Source: Streptomyces ossamyceticus (GTDB taxonomy: Bacteria > Actinomycetota > Actinomycetes > Streptomycetales > Streptomycetaceae). Taken from it: DNA of 32,204 nucleotides. Of this stretch, positions 15,509 through 21,735 are shown piece by piece. The notes beneath the pieces are model-generated. The model worked only from the letters and a program-made list of their open reading frames with translations. It did not search any database and was not told the origin of the DNA. The position numbers and the translations under genes are program-made. The stretch lies in NCBI RefSeq assembly GCF_001418475.1, contig NZ_LIQX01000082.1:1-32204 (forward strand). Reading direction: 5' to 3'. Positions within the stretch are counted from its first letter, which is position 1. Every line of letters begins with the position of its first letter.

Positions 15509-16591
15509 ATGTCTGAGACCCCCATCGCCGAGGGCGGCGCCAGCTACGCCGCCGCGGGCGTCGACATAGAGGCGGGCGACCGCGCCGTCGAGCTCATGAA
15601 GGAATGGGTCAAGAAGACGCAGCGCCCCGAGGTCCTCGGCGGCCTCGGCGGTTTCGCCGGCCTCTTCGACGCCTCCGCCCTCAAGCGCTACGAGCGCCCC
15701 CTGCTGGCCTCCGCCACGGACGGCGTCGGCACCAAGGTGGACATCGCCCGCCAGCTGGGCGTCTACGACACCATCGGCCACGACCTGGTCGCGATGGTCA
15801 TGGACGACATCGTGGTCTGCGGCGCCGAACCGCTGTTCATGACCGACTACATCTGCGTCGGCAAGGTCCACCCGGAGCGGGTCGCCGCCATCGTCAAGGG
15901 CATCGCGGAGGGCTGTGTCCTCGCCGGCTGCGCCCTCGTCGGCGGCGAGACGGCCGAGCACCCCGGCCTCCTCGGCCCGGACGACTTCGACGTCGCGGGC
16001 GCCGGTACGGGCGTGGTCGAGGCGGAGCACCTGCTCGGCCCGGATCGCATCCGTAAGGGTGACGCGGTGATCGCCATGGCGTCCTCCGGCCTTCACTCGA
16101 ACGGGTACTCGCTCGTCCGGCATGTCCTGCTGAACCAGGCTGGGCTCTCCCTGGACGCGCAGATCGCCGAGTTCGACCGCACCCTCGGCGAGGAGCTCCT
16201 GGAGCCCACCAAGATCTACTCGCTGGACTGCCTGGCCCTGACCCGCACCACGGAGGTCCACGCCTTCAGCCATGTCACGGGCGGCGGGCTCGCGGCCAAC
16301 CTGGCCCGCGTCATCCCCGACCACCTGCACGCGACGGTCGACCGCTCCACATGGACCCCGGCTCCCGTGTTCGACCTCGTCGGCCGGACGGGCCAGGTCG
16401 AACGCCTGGAGCTGGAGAAGACCCTGAACATGGGCGTGGGCATGATCGCCATCGTCCCCCAGGAGTCGGCGGACGTGGCCCTGACGACCTTGGCGGACCG
16501 AGGCGTCGAGGCCTGGCTGGCAGGCGAGATCACCGACCGGGACACCCACACCACGGGCGCGGAACTGGTCAACGACTACGCCCGAGGCTGA
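15509..16591 (+). CDS. purM: phosphoribosylformylglycinamidine cyclo-ligase (AIR synthetase)
   Basis: PurM closes the imidazole ring, converting FGAM to AIR with ATP, downstream of PurSQL. The 360-residue protein has the family's GGLGGFAGLFD, LLASATDGVGTK, VAMVMDDIVVCGAEPLF, GCALVGGETAEHPGL and HVTGGGLAANLARV motifs, the last forming part of the ATP and FGAM site. The start is ATG 15509 with CGAAGG about 12 nt upstream, 50 nt after purF on the same strand. purF-purM is a conserved pair. It is closed by the compound hairpin at 16600-16636, whose distal arm overlaps a dispersed intergenic repeat. Confidence 0.97.
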   Translation: MSETPIAEGGASYAAAGVDIEAGDRAVELMKEWVKKTQRPEVLGGLGGFAGLFDASALKRYERPLLASATDGVGTKVDIARQLGVYDTIGHDLVAMVMDDIVVCGAEPLFMTDYICVGKVHPERVAAIVKGIAEGCVLAGCALVGGETAEHPGLLGPDDFDVAGAGTGVVEAEHLLGPDRIRKGDAVIAMASSGLHSNGYSLVRHVLLNQAGLSLDAQIAEFDRTLGEELLEPTKIYSLDCLALTRTTEVHAFSHVTGGGLAANLARVIPDHLHATVDRSTWTPAPVFDLVGRTGQVERLELEKTLNMGVGMIAIVPQESADVALTTLADRGVEAWLAGEITDRDTHTTGAELVNDYARG

Positions 16592-16599
16592 CGCCGACC

Positions 16600-16636
16600 G
16601 CGCCCCCGAAGGCGGCGAAGCCGCCTGAAGGGGCGC
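16600..16636 (+). terminator. compound hairpin after purM
   Basis: An outer stem GCGCCCC/GGGGCGC and an inner stem GGCGGC/GCCGCC are separated by a symmetric CGAA/TGAA internal loop, 8 nt past the purM stop. The distal arm belongs to the repeat that follows. Confidence 0.7.
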
Positions 16637-16690
16637 GGGGAACTGCGCGACCAGCCACGACGAAAGCCGCAGCCGCCGACGCACAGTGAC
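16626..16690 (+). repeat. Streptomyces dispersed intergenic repeat, copy 1
   Basis: The core GGGGCGCGGGGAACTGCGCG, then a CCAGCCAC segment and a GCAGCCGCCGACG end, recurs in related form at 21420-21480 and inverted at 21270-21330. I know this sequence type as a common short element between genes in streptomycetes. It sits directly behind a terminator, as such elements usually do. Confidence 0.75.
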
Positions 16691-16740
16691 CCCCGAGCTA
16701 TAAGGCGCCCGGCCCCTCAAGCGGAGCGCAACCGCACAAA

Positions 16741-16772
16741 ACCCGGTCCGGCGTAATCCGCTCGGACCGGGT
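16741..16772 (-). terminator. terminator of the DUF3073 gene
   Basis: ACCCGGTCCG (16741-16750) and CGGACCGGGT (16763-16772) form a perfect 10-bp stem. On the minus strand it is followed by TTTTG, giving a short U tract. It lies 18 nt past the DUF3073 stop. Confidence 0.8.
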
Positions 16773-16789
16773 GAAGCGCAGCTGGACGG

Positions 16790-17047
16790 TCAAGCCCCAC
16801 GGCGACGGGACGCGGGACCTGACCCGTCGTCCTCATCGTCCTCATCGTCGGAGTTGTACAACTCCGCGTACCGCGCGTACGGGTCGTCGTCGTCCTCGTC
16901 GTCCTCGAACGGTTCGCCGTTCGGAGGCTGGCTCGAAGTCGATGCGCCCAGCTCGCTGGCCAGACGCGACAGGTCAGTCCCACCGCTGTTGTACTTCAGC
17001 TGGCGGGCGACCTTCGTCTGCTTGGCCTTGGCCCGGCCGCGCCCCAT
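16790..17047 (-). CDS. DUF3073 family protein
   Basis: This small conserved actinobacterial protein of 85 residues has no assigned function. The N-terminus is strongly basic (MGRGRAKAKQTKVARQLKY). A conserved NSGGTDLSRLASELG helix follows, then a highly acidic patch (EPFEDDEDDDDPYARYAELY and DDEDDEDD), and it ends in a basic RRRGA. The basic/acidic layout would suit a nucleic-acid or ribosome partner, but that is only a guess. ATG 17047 is chosen because GAGGGGG lies 7 nt upstream; the frame further upstream is not conserved in character. It lies downstream of vdh on the same strand with a structured 313-nt gap, and converges on purM. Confidence 0.9.
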   Translation of the reverse strand: MGRGRAKAKQTKVARQLKYNSGGTDLSRLASELGASTSSQPPNGEPFEDDEDDDDPYARYAELYNSDDEDDEDDGSGPASRRRGA

Positions 17048-17360
17048 GGCTCGACCCCCTCGGTGACGGGGCTCGACGGCCCCAGAGTCTTGACACGCGT
17101 TCATGTTCTAGAACGGGCTCTCCGTGGAGAGACCGGTCCGTAGGGCTTCCACGGTACCTGAGCCCGCGCCCATACGGTACGTCGCCCGCAGGACGTGCCC
17201 GTGCCCAGAACCTGCGAGGAGCCCTTTCCCCGCTGGTCAACCGCGATTTTAACCGTTTCTTGGCGGGCGACCCGCCGACGGAAGTGAGAGTTCTCTCTAA
17301 AGCCGTCGGCGGGTACCGGGCCCTGTCGTGCGACCCTCGCGCGGGCGTGCCCGCGGAACC
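17048..17360 (-). other. gap between vdh and DUF3073: alternative hairpins and promoter-like DNA
   Basis: No gene is seen. In minus-strand order, CCCGCCGACGG (17313-17303) can pair with CCGTCGGCGGG (17281-17271), enclosing a GAGAG/CTCTC inner helix. The second arm can instead pair with CCCGCC at 17267-17262. The two folds exclude each other. A CTCTCC-GT-GGAGAG palindrome (about 17119-17132) and a 10-bp palindrome GTTCTAGAAC (17105-17114) follow towards the DUF3073 gene and may mark its promoter. Confidence 0.55.
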
Positions 17361-18455
17361 TCAGCGTCCGCGTGCGGCGGCCGCCTCCTGCATCCGCTGC
17401 TCGGCGATCCTGTCGGCCGCGGCAGCCGGCGGAATCCCATCCGTCTTCGCACGTGCGAATATTGCCAGCGTGGTGTCGAAGATCTTCGACGCCTTCGCCT
17501 TGCATCGCTCGAAGTCGAACCCATGGAGTTCGTCGGCGACCTGGATGACGCCGCCGGCGTTCACCACGTAGTCCGGCGCGTAGAGGATCCCGCGGTCCGC
17601 GATGTCCTTCTCGACACCGGGGTGGGCGAGCTGGTTGTTGGCCGCGCCGCACACCACCTTGGCGGTGAGCACAGGCACCGAGTCGTCGTTCAGCGCTCCG
17701 CCGAGCGCGCACGGGGCGTAGATGTCGAGCCCCTCCACGCGGATCAGCGCGTCGGTGTCGGCGACGGCGGTGACGCCCTCGGGGTGGCGGTCGAGGATCC
17801 GCCGCACGGCGTCCTCGCGCACATCCGTGACGACGACCTCGGCGCCCTCGGCCAGCAGGTGCTCGACGAGGTGGTGGCCGACCTTGCCGACGCCGGCGAT
17901 ACCGACCTTGCGGTCACGCAGCGTGGGATCGCCCCAGAGATGCTGGGCGGAGGCCCGCATGCCCTGGTAGACCCCGAAGGCGGTGAGCACGGAGGAGTCG
18001 CCGGCGCCGCCGTTCTCGGGGGAGCGGCCCGTGGTCCAGCGGCACTCGCGGGCCACCACGTCCATGTCGGCGACATAGGTGCCGACGTCGCACGCGGTCA
18101 CGTACCGGCCGCCGAGCGAGGCCACGAACCGCCCGTAGGCGAGGAGCAGCTCCTCGCTCTTGATCCGGTCGGGGTCGCCGATGATGACGGCCTTGCCGCC
18201 GCCGTGGTCGAGCCCGGCCATGGCGTTCTTGTAGGACATCCCGCGCGCGAGGTTCAGGGCGTCGGCGACGGCCTCGGCCTCGGTGGCGTACGGGTAGAAG
18301 CGGGTGCCGCCGAGGGCGGGGCCCAGCGCGGTGGAGTGGAGGGCGATGACGGCCTTGAGGCCACTGGCCCGGTCCTGGCAGAGCACGACTTGCTCGTGAC
18401 CGCCCTGGTCCGAGTGGAACAGGGTGTGCAGGACGCCGTCAGATACGTCGGTCAC
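17361..18455 (-). CDS. vdh: valine dehydrogenase (Leu/Phe/Val dehydrogenase family)
   Basis: Vdh is an NAD-dependent enzyme that deaminates valine and other branched-chain amino acids to 2-oxo acids, feeding precursors to polyketides and fatty acids. The 364-residue product has the catalytic-domain motifs [32 protein letters not shown] (substrate and catalytic Lys at about 76 and 88) and TACDVGTY. The Rossmann fingerprint is GVGKVG (188-193), followed by [16 protein letters not shown] and CGAANNQL complete the signature. The start GTG 18455 has CAGGAG 8 nt upstream. GTCAC-N4-GTGAC (18451-18464) is an inverted repeat over the start codon and could mask it. The gene is divergent from the 280-residue hypothetical gene across 223 bp rich in short palindromes (18545-18558, about 18622-18636). 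Confidence 0.95.
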   Translation of the reverse strand: MTDVSDGVLHTLFHSDQGGHEQVVLCQDRASGLKAVIALHSTALGPALGGTRFYPYATEAEAVADALNLARGMSYKNAMAGLDHGGGKAVIIGDPDRIKSEELLLAYGRFVASLGGRYVTACDVGTYVADMDVVARECRWTTGRSPENGGAGDSSVLTAFGVYQGMRASAQHLWGDPTLRDRKVGIAGVGKVGHHLVEHLLAEGAEVVVTDVREDAVRRILDRHPEGVTAVADTDALIRVEGLDIYAPCALGGALNDDSVPVLTAKVVCGAANNQLAHPGVEKDIADRGILYAPDYVVNAGGVIQVADELHGFDFERCKAKASKIFDTTLAIFARAKTDGIPPAAAADRIAEQRMQEAAAARGR

Positions 18456-18678
18456 TGTGGTGACTCCTGGGTAAGAAGCGGCGGTTGGTTCCAGCTTCCC
18501 GTACGGGTGGCGGGGGCTGTGAGCATGAGGTTAGAGCCTCACGGCCGCTCTGGAGCGGCGGAGCTTCAGGATCACCCACTCCTGGAGTACGACCGTGGTG
18601 TGATCCGCACAGTTTTCCGGCCCGCCGATGGGCGGGTTCCGCAGGTTTCCCCGGTGGTCGGCGGGGGAGGGAGCAGGC

Positions 18679-19521
18679 GTGCCCAAGGTGTCCTCGGTGA
18701 TCGTCCCGTACGCGTCGTACCTCCGCGTGTACGAGCCGCTGGCCGCCTTCCCGGAGCCGGAGCGCACCCACTGGACCCGGTACGCCGGCCGCGTCGAGCG
18801 CCCCTCCTACCAGGACGAGCTGCGGCGGTCGCTGGCCGATCTGCTGCCCACGCCGCCGATCCCGGTGCCGGTCCACGAGAGCGGTGACGCCTTCGTGCTC
18901 GAGGTGGACGGGGTGGTCTGTGTCTGCCCCTGGCGCACCCGGCTGCGCGGCTGGCTGGCGCTGGGTGATCTCGCCGAGGAGCTGCCCGCGCCGCTGCTGG
19001 ACGCGGTGCTGCCGCCGCTGGTGCGCCGGCAGGCCGGCCAGGACTACGAGCGCTGGATGGCCCGCAACCCCGACGCCCGTCCATGGATCCGCACCTCGAC
19101 CTGGCACGTGCCGCTGAACTGGTTCGTCCTCGTCTCGGACGACGAGCGCACCTATGAGAAGGGTTCGGCCGAGAACTCACCCGTGCTTCGCTATCGCACG
19201 CCCATGGTGCAGGCCCGGCGGCGGGTGGCGCGGGGGCTCAGGGCGCTGCGCGAGGCCCTCGACGAGGGGCCGCTGATCGACGGCCTGGTCGACGTGGGCC
19301 GCTGGCTGGAGGAGTTCCACCCGCGCTCGTTCGTGGAGCTGGACTACGGCGGTCTCGTGCACGTCCTGCCGGCGGAGGAGCTGGACGGTGACCACTCCGC
19401 CGCGGATGTCGCCGAGGGCATCGAGGCCCTGCGCAACGGCGACGGCCTGGCCGCCGGGGAGGCGTACGGGCGGCTGGTCGAGCGGTGGCGGGCGGTACGG
19501 GACCGGCGCTCCGCCAACTGA
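18679..19521 (+). CDS. conserved hypothetical protein upstream of bldC
   Basis: I do not recognise a characterised family. The 280-residue product has no signal peptide or membrane helix. It is rich in Trp, Arg and acidic residues, with notable stretches SYLRVYEPLAAFPEPERTHW, CVCPWRTRLRGWLAL, a WHVPLNWFVLV strand and a C-terminal helical part (VDVGRWLEEFHPRSFVELDY, then AEGIEALRNGDG). The start GTG 18679 has the excellent GGGGGAGGGA 6 to 7 nt upstream, and upstream in-frame codons are not protein-like. Its position before bldC and its soluble character are all that can be said. It does not directly abut bldC: 632 nt without a gene separate the two. Confidence 0.85.
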   Translation: MPKVSSVIVPYASYLRVYEPLAAFPEPERTHWTRYAGRVERPSYQDELRRSLADLLPTPPIPVPVHESGDAFVLEVDGVVCVCPWRTRLRGWLALGDLAEELPAPLLDAVLPPLVRRQAGQDYERWMARNPDARPWIRTSTWHVPLNWFVLVSDDERTYEKGSAENSPVLRYRTPMVQARRRVARGLRALREALDEGPLIDGLVDVGRWLEEFHPRSFVELDYGGLVHVLPAEELDGDHSAADVAEGIEALRNGDGLAAGEAYGRLVERWRAVRDRRSAN

Positions 19522-19890
19522 ACCGCCGTTCGGTGAGCCGTACCGGGCAGAACCGGTTGAACCAGCTCAACGCCCCACCCGTAGTTGTGACTTGTGGGGC
19601 GGATGGGAAAAGGCTTTCCATGGAGGCCGAAGCATGGTGAACTGTCCACCCTTGGCCCAGGCTTGACGCACCGAAGTTCCACTCGGGCGTCATCATGGGA
19701 CGTAGGTCCCCGATCCGGGCTTTTGTATCAAGCAGGCGCCAAGCGTGACGGATTGCACTTACGCGGGCCTTGCCTCTTACGCACCTCCTCATGCCAAAAT
19801 AGGACAAGGAGTCCGGGGGAGGCTCCCTCTGCCCGTCTTTGGGTGGAATCTCAGCATTGCACGCTATTGGGGGGTCTCGTGACTCCTGCG

Positions 19891-19919
19891 CGCCACTGTG
19901 ACTGATCGTCACAGTGGCG
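19891..19919. promoter_or_regulatory. perfect 12-bp hairpin upstream of bldC
   Basis: CGCCACTGTGAC (19891-19902) and GTCACAGTGGCG (19908-19919) pair perfectly around TGATC. It lacks a T tail, so it could be an operator for a dimeric regulator, a terminator of upstream transcription or an RNA structure. It lies 234 nt before the bldC start. Confidence 0.55.
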
Positions 19920-20115
19920 TGACTGTCCGCTATGGCATGGTCCATCGGCATCCGTCGCTGATGAACACCTGGGAGGGCAATTCCATCGGTTTGGCCGACG
20001 CGGCTGGACAGATGGTGTAGTTGTAGTGCCGAGGACAAGCCGTTCGTCCTATAACCGACTCGACTCGCGTCCGCCATTTCGGGCAACGCGGGTCAAGGTG
20101 CAGAATTTAGAGGAA

Positions 20116-20137
20116 AGAACCGAGAAGGTTCGGTTCT
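20116..20137 (+). promoter_or_regulatory. hairpin next to the bldC ribosome-binding site
   Basis: AGAACCGA (20116-20123) and TCGGTTCT (20130-20137) form an 8-bp stem that ends 3 nt before GAGGAGG, the bldC Shine-Dalgarno sequence. The site is left open but close to the structure. Translational control is possible; none is shown. Confidence 0.5.
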
Positions 20138-20153
20138 CCCGAGGAGGCCGCTC

Positions 20154-20360
20154 ATGACCGCTCGCACCCCTGATGCCGAGCCGCTGCTGACCCCGGCTGA
20201 GGTCGCCACCATGTTCCGCGTCGACCCCAAGACGGTCACGCGGTGGGCGAAGGCCGGCAAGCTCACGTCCATCCGCACGCTCGGCGGACATCGCCGTTAC
20301 CGCGAGGCTGAGGTCCGCGCACTGCTCGCGGGTATTCCGCAGCAGCGCAGCGAGGCCTGA
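20154..20360 (+). CDS. bldC: developmental transcriptional regulator BldC (small MerR-like)
   Basis: BldC is a 68-residue DNA-binding protein required for proper timing of aerial development in Streptomyces. It is a MerR-like winged helix-turn-helix without an effector domain, and binds head-to-tail to direct repeats in AT-rich DNA. The product matches the expected size. LTPAEVATMFRVDPKTVTRW is the HTH with its recognition helix, AKAGKLTSIRTLGGHRRYRE is the wing, and the C-terminal VRALLAGIP helix packs on the fold. ATG 20154 has a near-ideal GAGGAGG 6 nt upstream. The gene is monocistronic, with a long structured leader and a terminator at 20553-20593, about 190 nt downstream. Confidence 0.97.
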   Translation: MTARTPDAEPLLTPAEVATMFRVDPKTVTRWAKAGKLTSIRTLGGHRRYREAEVRALLAGIPQQRSEA

Positions 20361-20552
20361 ACCATCGCAGAACAGGGCATTTCGGCTGGTCCCCCAATCG
20401 GCCGAGACGCCTGAAAGCGCAGCTCAACCGCTCACACAGCGCCAAGCGACGCGGGTTCTGCCCCAACAGATCCCACGCCCGAGCCACACAGAGCTTTCCA
20501 GAGCTTCCATCTGTTCTGGGTTTCGCCAGGCAAGCAACAAGGGTGCGTCGTC

Positions 20553-20593
20553 AGATCGCGCTGGACTCCGCCGGGTCCAGCGCGATCTTTTTT
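20553..20593 (+). terminator. strong rho-independent terminator downstream of bldC
   Basis: AGATCGCGCTGGAC (20553-20566) and GTCCAGCGCGATCT (20575-20588) form a perfect 14-bp stem with an 8-nt loop and a run of six T (20588-20593). It is the most classical intrinsic terminator in the window. The 192 nt between the bldC stop and the stem are presumably the 3' untranslated region. Confidence 0.93.
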
Positions 20594-20740
20594 GTGCGTT
20601 TGGGCGGACGGCCGGGCCTGCGGGTCCGGTCTTCTGCGTGTCGGGCGCGCCGACTTGTGCGTGGGCCTGGCTGTCTGTGCGCGGGACTGTCGGACTCTGG
20701 GGAGGGCTGTCGGATCTCCTGTGGGGGCCTCGGGAGACTG

Positions 20741-20825
20741 GTGCAATTGCACATATTAAATTGACCAGTTGTAGGAGACCTGTAAGAACCCACCTTCCGG
20801 AAACTTATACAGTGACACCCGTCAC
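20741..20825. promoter_or_regulatory. AT-rich, palindrome-containing, promoter-like region without a gene
   Basis: GTGCAATTGCAC (20741-20752) is a perfect 12-bp palindrome. It is followed by ATATTAAATTGACC (TTGACC at 20761-20766), then CTTATACAG, and GTGAC-ACCC-GTCAC (20812-20825), a second inverted repeat of the CRP type. This is the most AT-rich stretch between bldC and hrpA. The nearest gene on the plus strand is far away, so the promoter-like signals have no obvious client. The rest of 20594-20937 is ordinary GC-rich DNA with no coding signal. Confidence 0.5.
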
Positions 20826-20937
20826 ATGCCGACTGGCTTGTTACCCGCTAGTCACGTGCGGTAAAGGGGACGGGAGTTGAGGCGGGTCCGGCGTCCTGCC
20901 GAGTGCGTTCCCCGTCCGTCGGCGCTCACGCCATCGT

Positions 20938-21159
20938 TCACGCCTTGGAGGGACTCTCGTCCTCCGTGGGGTCCTCGGCGCGGTTCTCGCGGGCCGTGGG
21001 GGCGTCCGTCGTCAGGATGCCCGTCGCCACGGTGTCCGTCGCCAGGCGCAGCAGCCGGTGGCAGATCGGGCAGTGCCGGGTGAAGTGGCGGTAGGAGGAG
21101 GCGGCCGACAGATGGGCGCGGAGCAGAGCGCGGGTCTCGTGCCGAGCGGATGCCGCCAT
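20938..21159 (-). CDS. small CxxC protein, DUF6274-like
   Basis: A 73-residue product begins MAASARHETRALLRAHLSAA, followed by SSYRHFTRHCPICHRLLRL and a polar tail rich in Glu, Asp and Thr. The CPIC with flanking His (RHCPICHR) resembles half of a zinc-binding knuckle. I match it from memory to the Streptomyces family DUF6274, whose role is unknown. ATG 21159 has GGAGG 6 nt upstream, which together with the conserved start supports a real gene despite overlapping longer open frames. It stands alone on the minus strand between bldC and the repeat cluster. Confidence 0.75.
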   Translation of the reverse strand: MAASARHETRALLRAHLSAASSYRHFTRHCPICHRLLRLATDTVATGILTTDAPTARENRAEDPTEDESPSKA

Positions 21160-21269
21160 GCGCCACCTCCGGGGTCTTGGGGCCCTGTTTCCGAAGTACC
21201 GAGTGAATGTGACTCCGTCAAGCCCCGGCGCGTCCGCTGGGGGCCGGGTGCCTAGCGGGTTGGGGGTGA

Positions 21270-21330
21270 GGGTTCGTCGGCGGCCGCGGGTGGGTTGTGG
21301 TTTCTCGCGGAGTTCCCCGCGTCCCTGAAG
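21270..21330 (-). repeat. Streptomyces dispersed intergenic repeat, copy 2 (inverted)
   Basis: On the minus strand this reads CTTCAGGGACGCGGGGAACT, then a CGAGAAACCACAACCCACCC segment and a GCCGCCGACGAACCC end. It matches copies 1 and 3 in order and spacing. Together with 21420-21480 it makes an inverted pair enclosing about 90 bp of GC palindromes. The whole 21160-21551 gap holds no gene. Confidence 0.75.
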
Positions 21331-21419
21331 GCTTGGGCCTGCGGCCCGGCCTTCATCGGGTGGCGCCGTTGCGATCGGAGGGGCGCCGTTGGAAAACGCG
21401 GGGCGTAGCCCCGGTCGCT

Positions 21420-21480
21420 TTTCAGGGGCGCGGGGAACTGTGCGAACGGCCCCCACCCGCCCGCAGTCGCCCACGAACCC
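21420..21480 (+). repeat. Streptomyces dispersed intergenic repeat, copy 3
   Basis: TTTCAGGGGCGCGGGGAACT is followed by GTGCGAACGGCCCCCACCCG and GCAGTCGCCCACGAACCCC. This is the same element as copies 1 and 2, in plus orientation. The inverted pair with copy 2 could form a large cruciform or RNA hairpin. Confidence 0.75.
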
Positions 21481-21510
21481 CAGGGCGCTCTCCCTCGCGG
21501 CGCAGCAAAA

Positions 21511-21539
21511 AGGCCCGCATCCTCGACGGATGCGGGCCT
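21511..21539 (-). terminator. terminator of tRNA-Asp copy 1
   Basis: AGGCCCGCATCC (21511-21522) and GGATGCGGGCCT (21528-21539) form a 12-bp stem with a 5-nt loop. On the minus strand it is followed by TTTT from 21510, giving a good U tract. It is 12 nt past the tRNA 3' end. Confidence 0.9.
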
Positions 21540-21551
21540 CTCTGAATCGTG

Positions 21552-21626
21552 CGGTCCTGACGGGATTTGAACCCGCGGCCTCCACCTTGACAGGGTGGCG
21601 AGCACTCCAAACTGCTCCACAGGACC
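21552..21626 (-). tRNA. tRNA-Asp (anticodon GTC), copy 1
   Basis: The minus strand folds with acceptor GGTCCTG/CAGGACC, D arm GAGC/GCTC, anticodon stem CCACC/GGTGG with loop CTGTCAA (GTC), T arm GCGGG/CCCGT with TTCAAAT, and discriminator G. CCA is not encoded. It is identical over 75 nt to 25959-26033. It lies 109 nt downstream of the hrpA stop on the same strand, after a GCGC-centred stem-loop (21632-21662). Confidence 0.97.
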
Positions 21627-21735
21627 AGGTTTCGCAGTCGGCGCGTGTGCGCTGGCCTGCGAGAAGAGACTGTACAGGAGGGGGAGCCCACTGGTCGAAC
21701 TCACCCAACGTGCAGTGCTCGTCACAGTATGACGG

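Larger units (their letters stand above)
19522..20153 (+). promoter_or_regulatory. 632-nt ORF-free region upstream of bldC
   Basis: No convincing gene is present; the short open frames lack ribosome-binding sites and usual codon bias. The region is less GC-rich than its neighbours. It contains the strong hairpin 19891-19919, a TATAAC box at 20050-20055 that may be a -10 for bldC, and a leader hairpin at 20116-20137. The bldC promoter or promoters must lie here, and the length leaves room for a long leader or a small RNA. Confidence 0.55.

Noticed and set aside
17090..17114. TTGACA followed by TAGAAC on the plus strand as a promoter
   Set aside because: The spacing is only 13 nt and transcription would run antisense into vdh with no gene to serve.
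19594..19905. 103-codon plus-strand frame in the bldC upstream region
   Set aside because: No ribosome-binding site, codon usage is unlike neighbours, and it overlaps the strong hairpin at 19891-19919.
20432..20880. Short open frames on both strands around the bldC terminator
   Set aside because: They run through a perfect rho-independent terminator, lack Shine-Dalgarno sequences and have Pro/Arg/Ser-rich translations without family resemblance.
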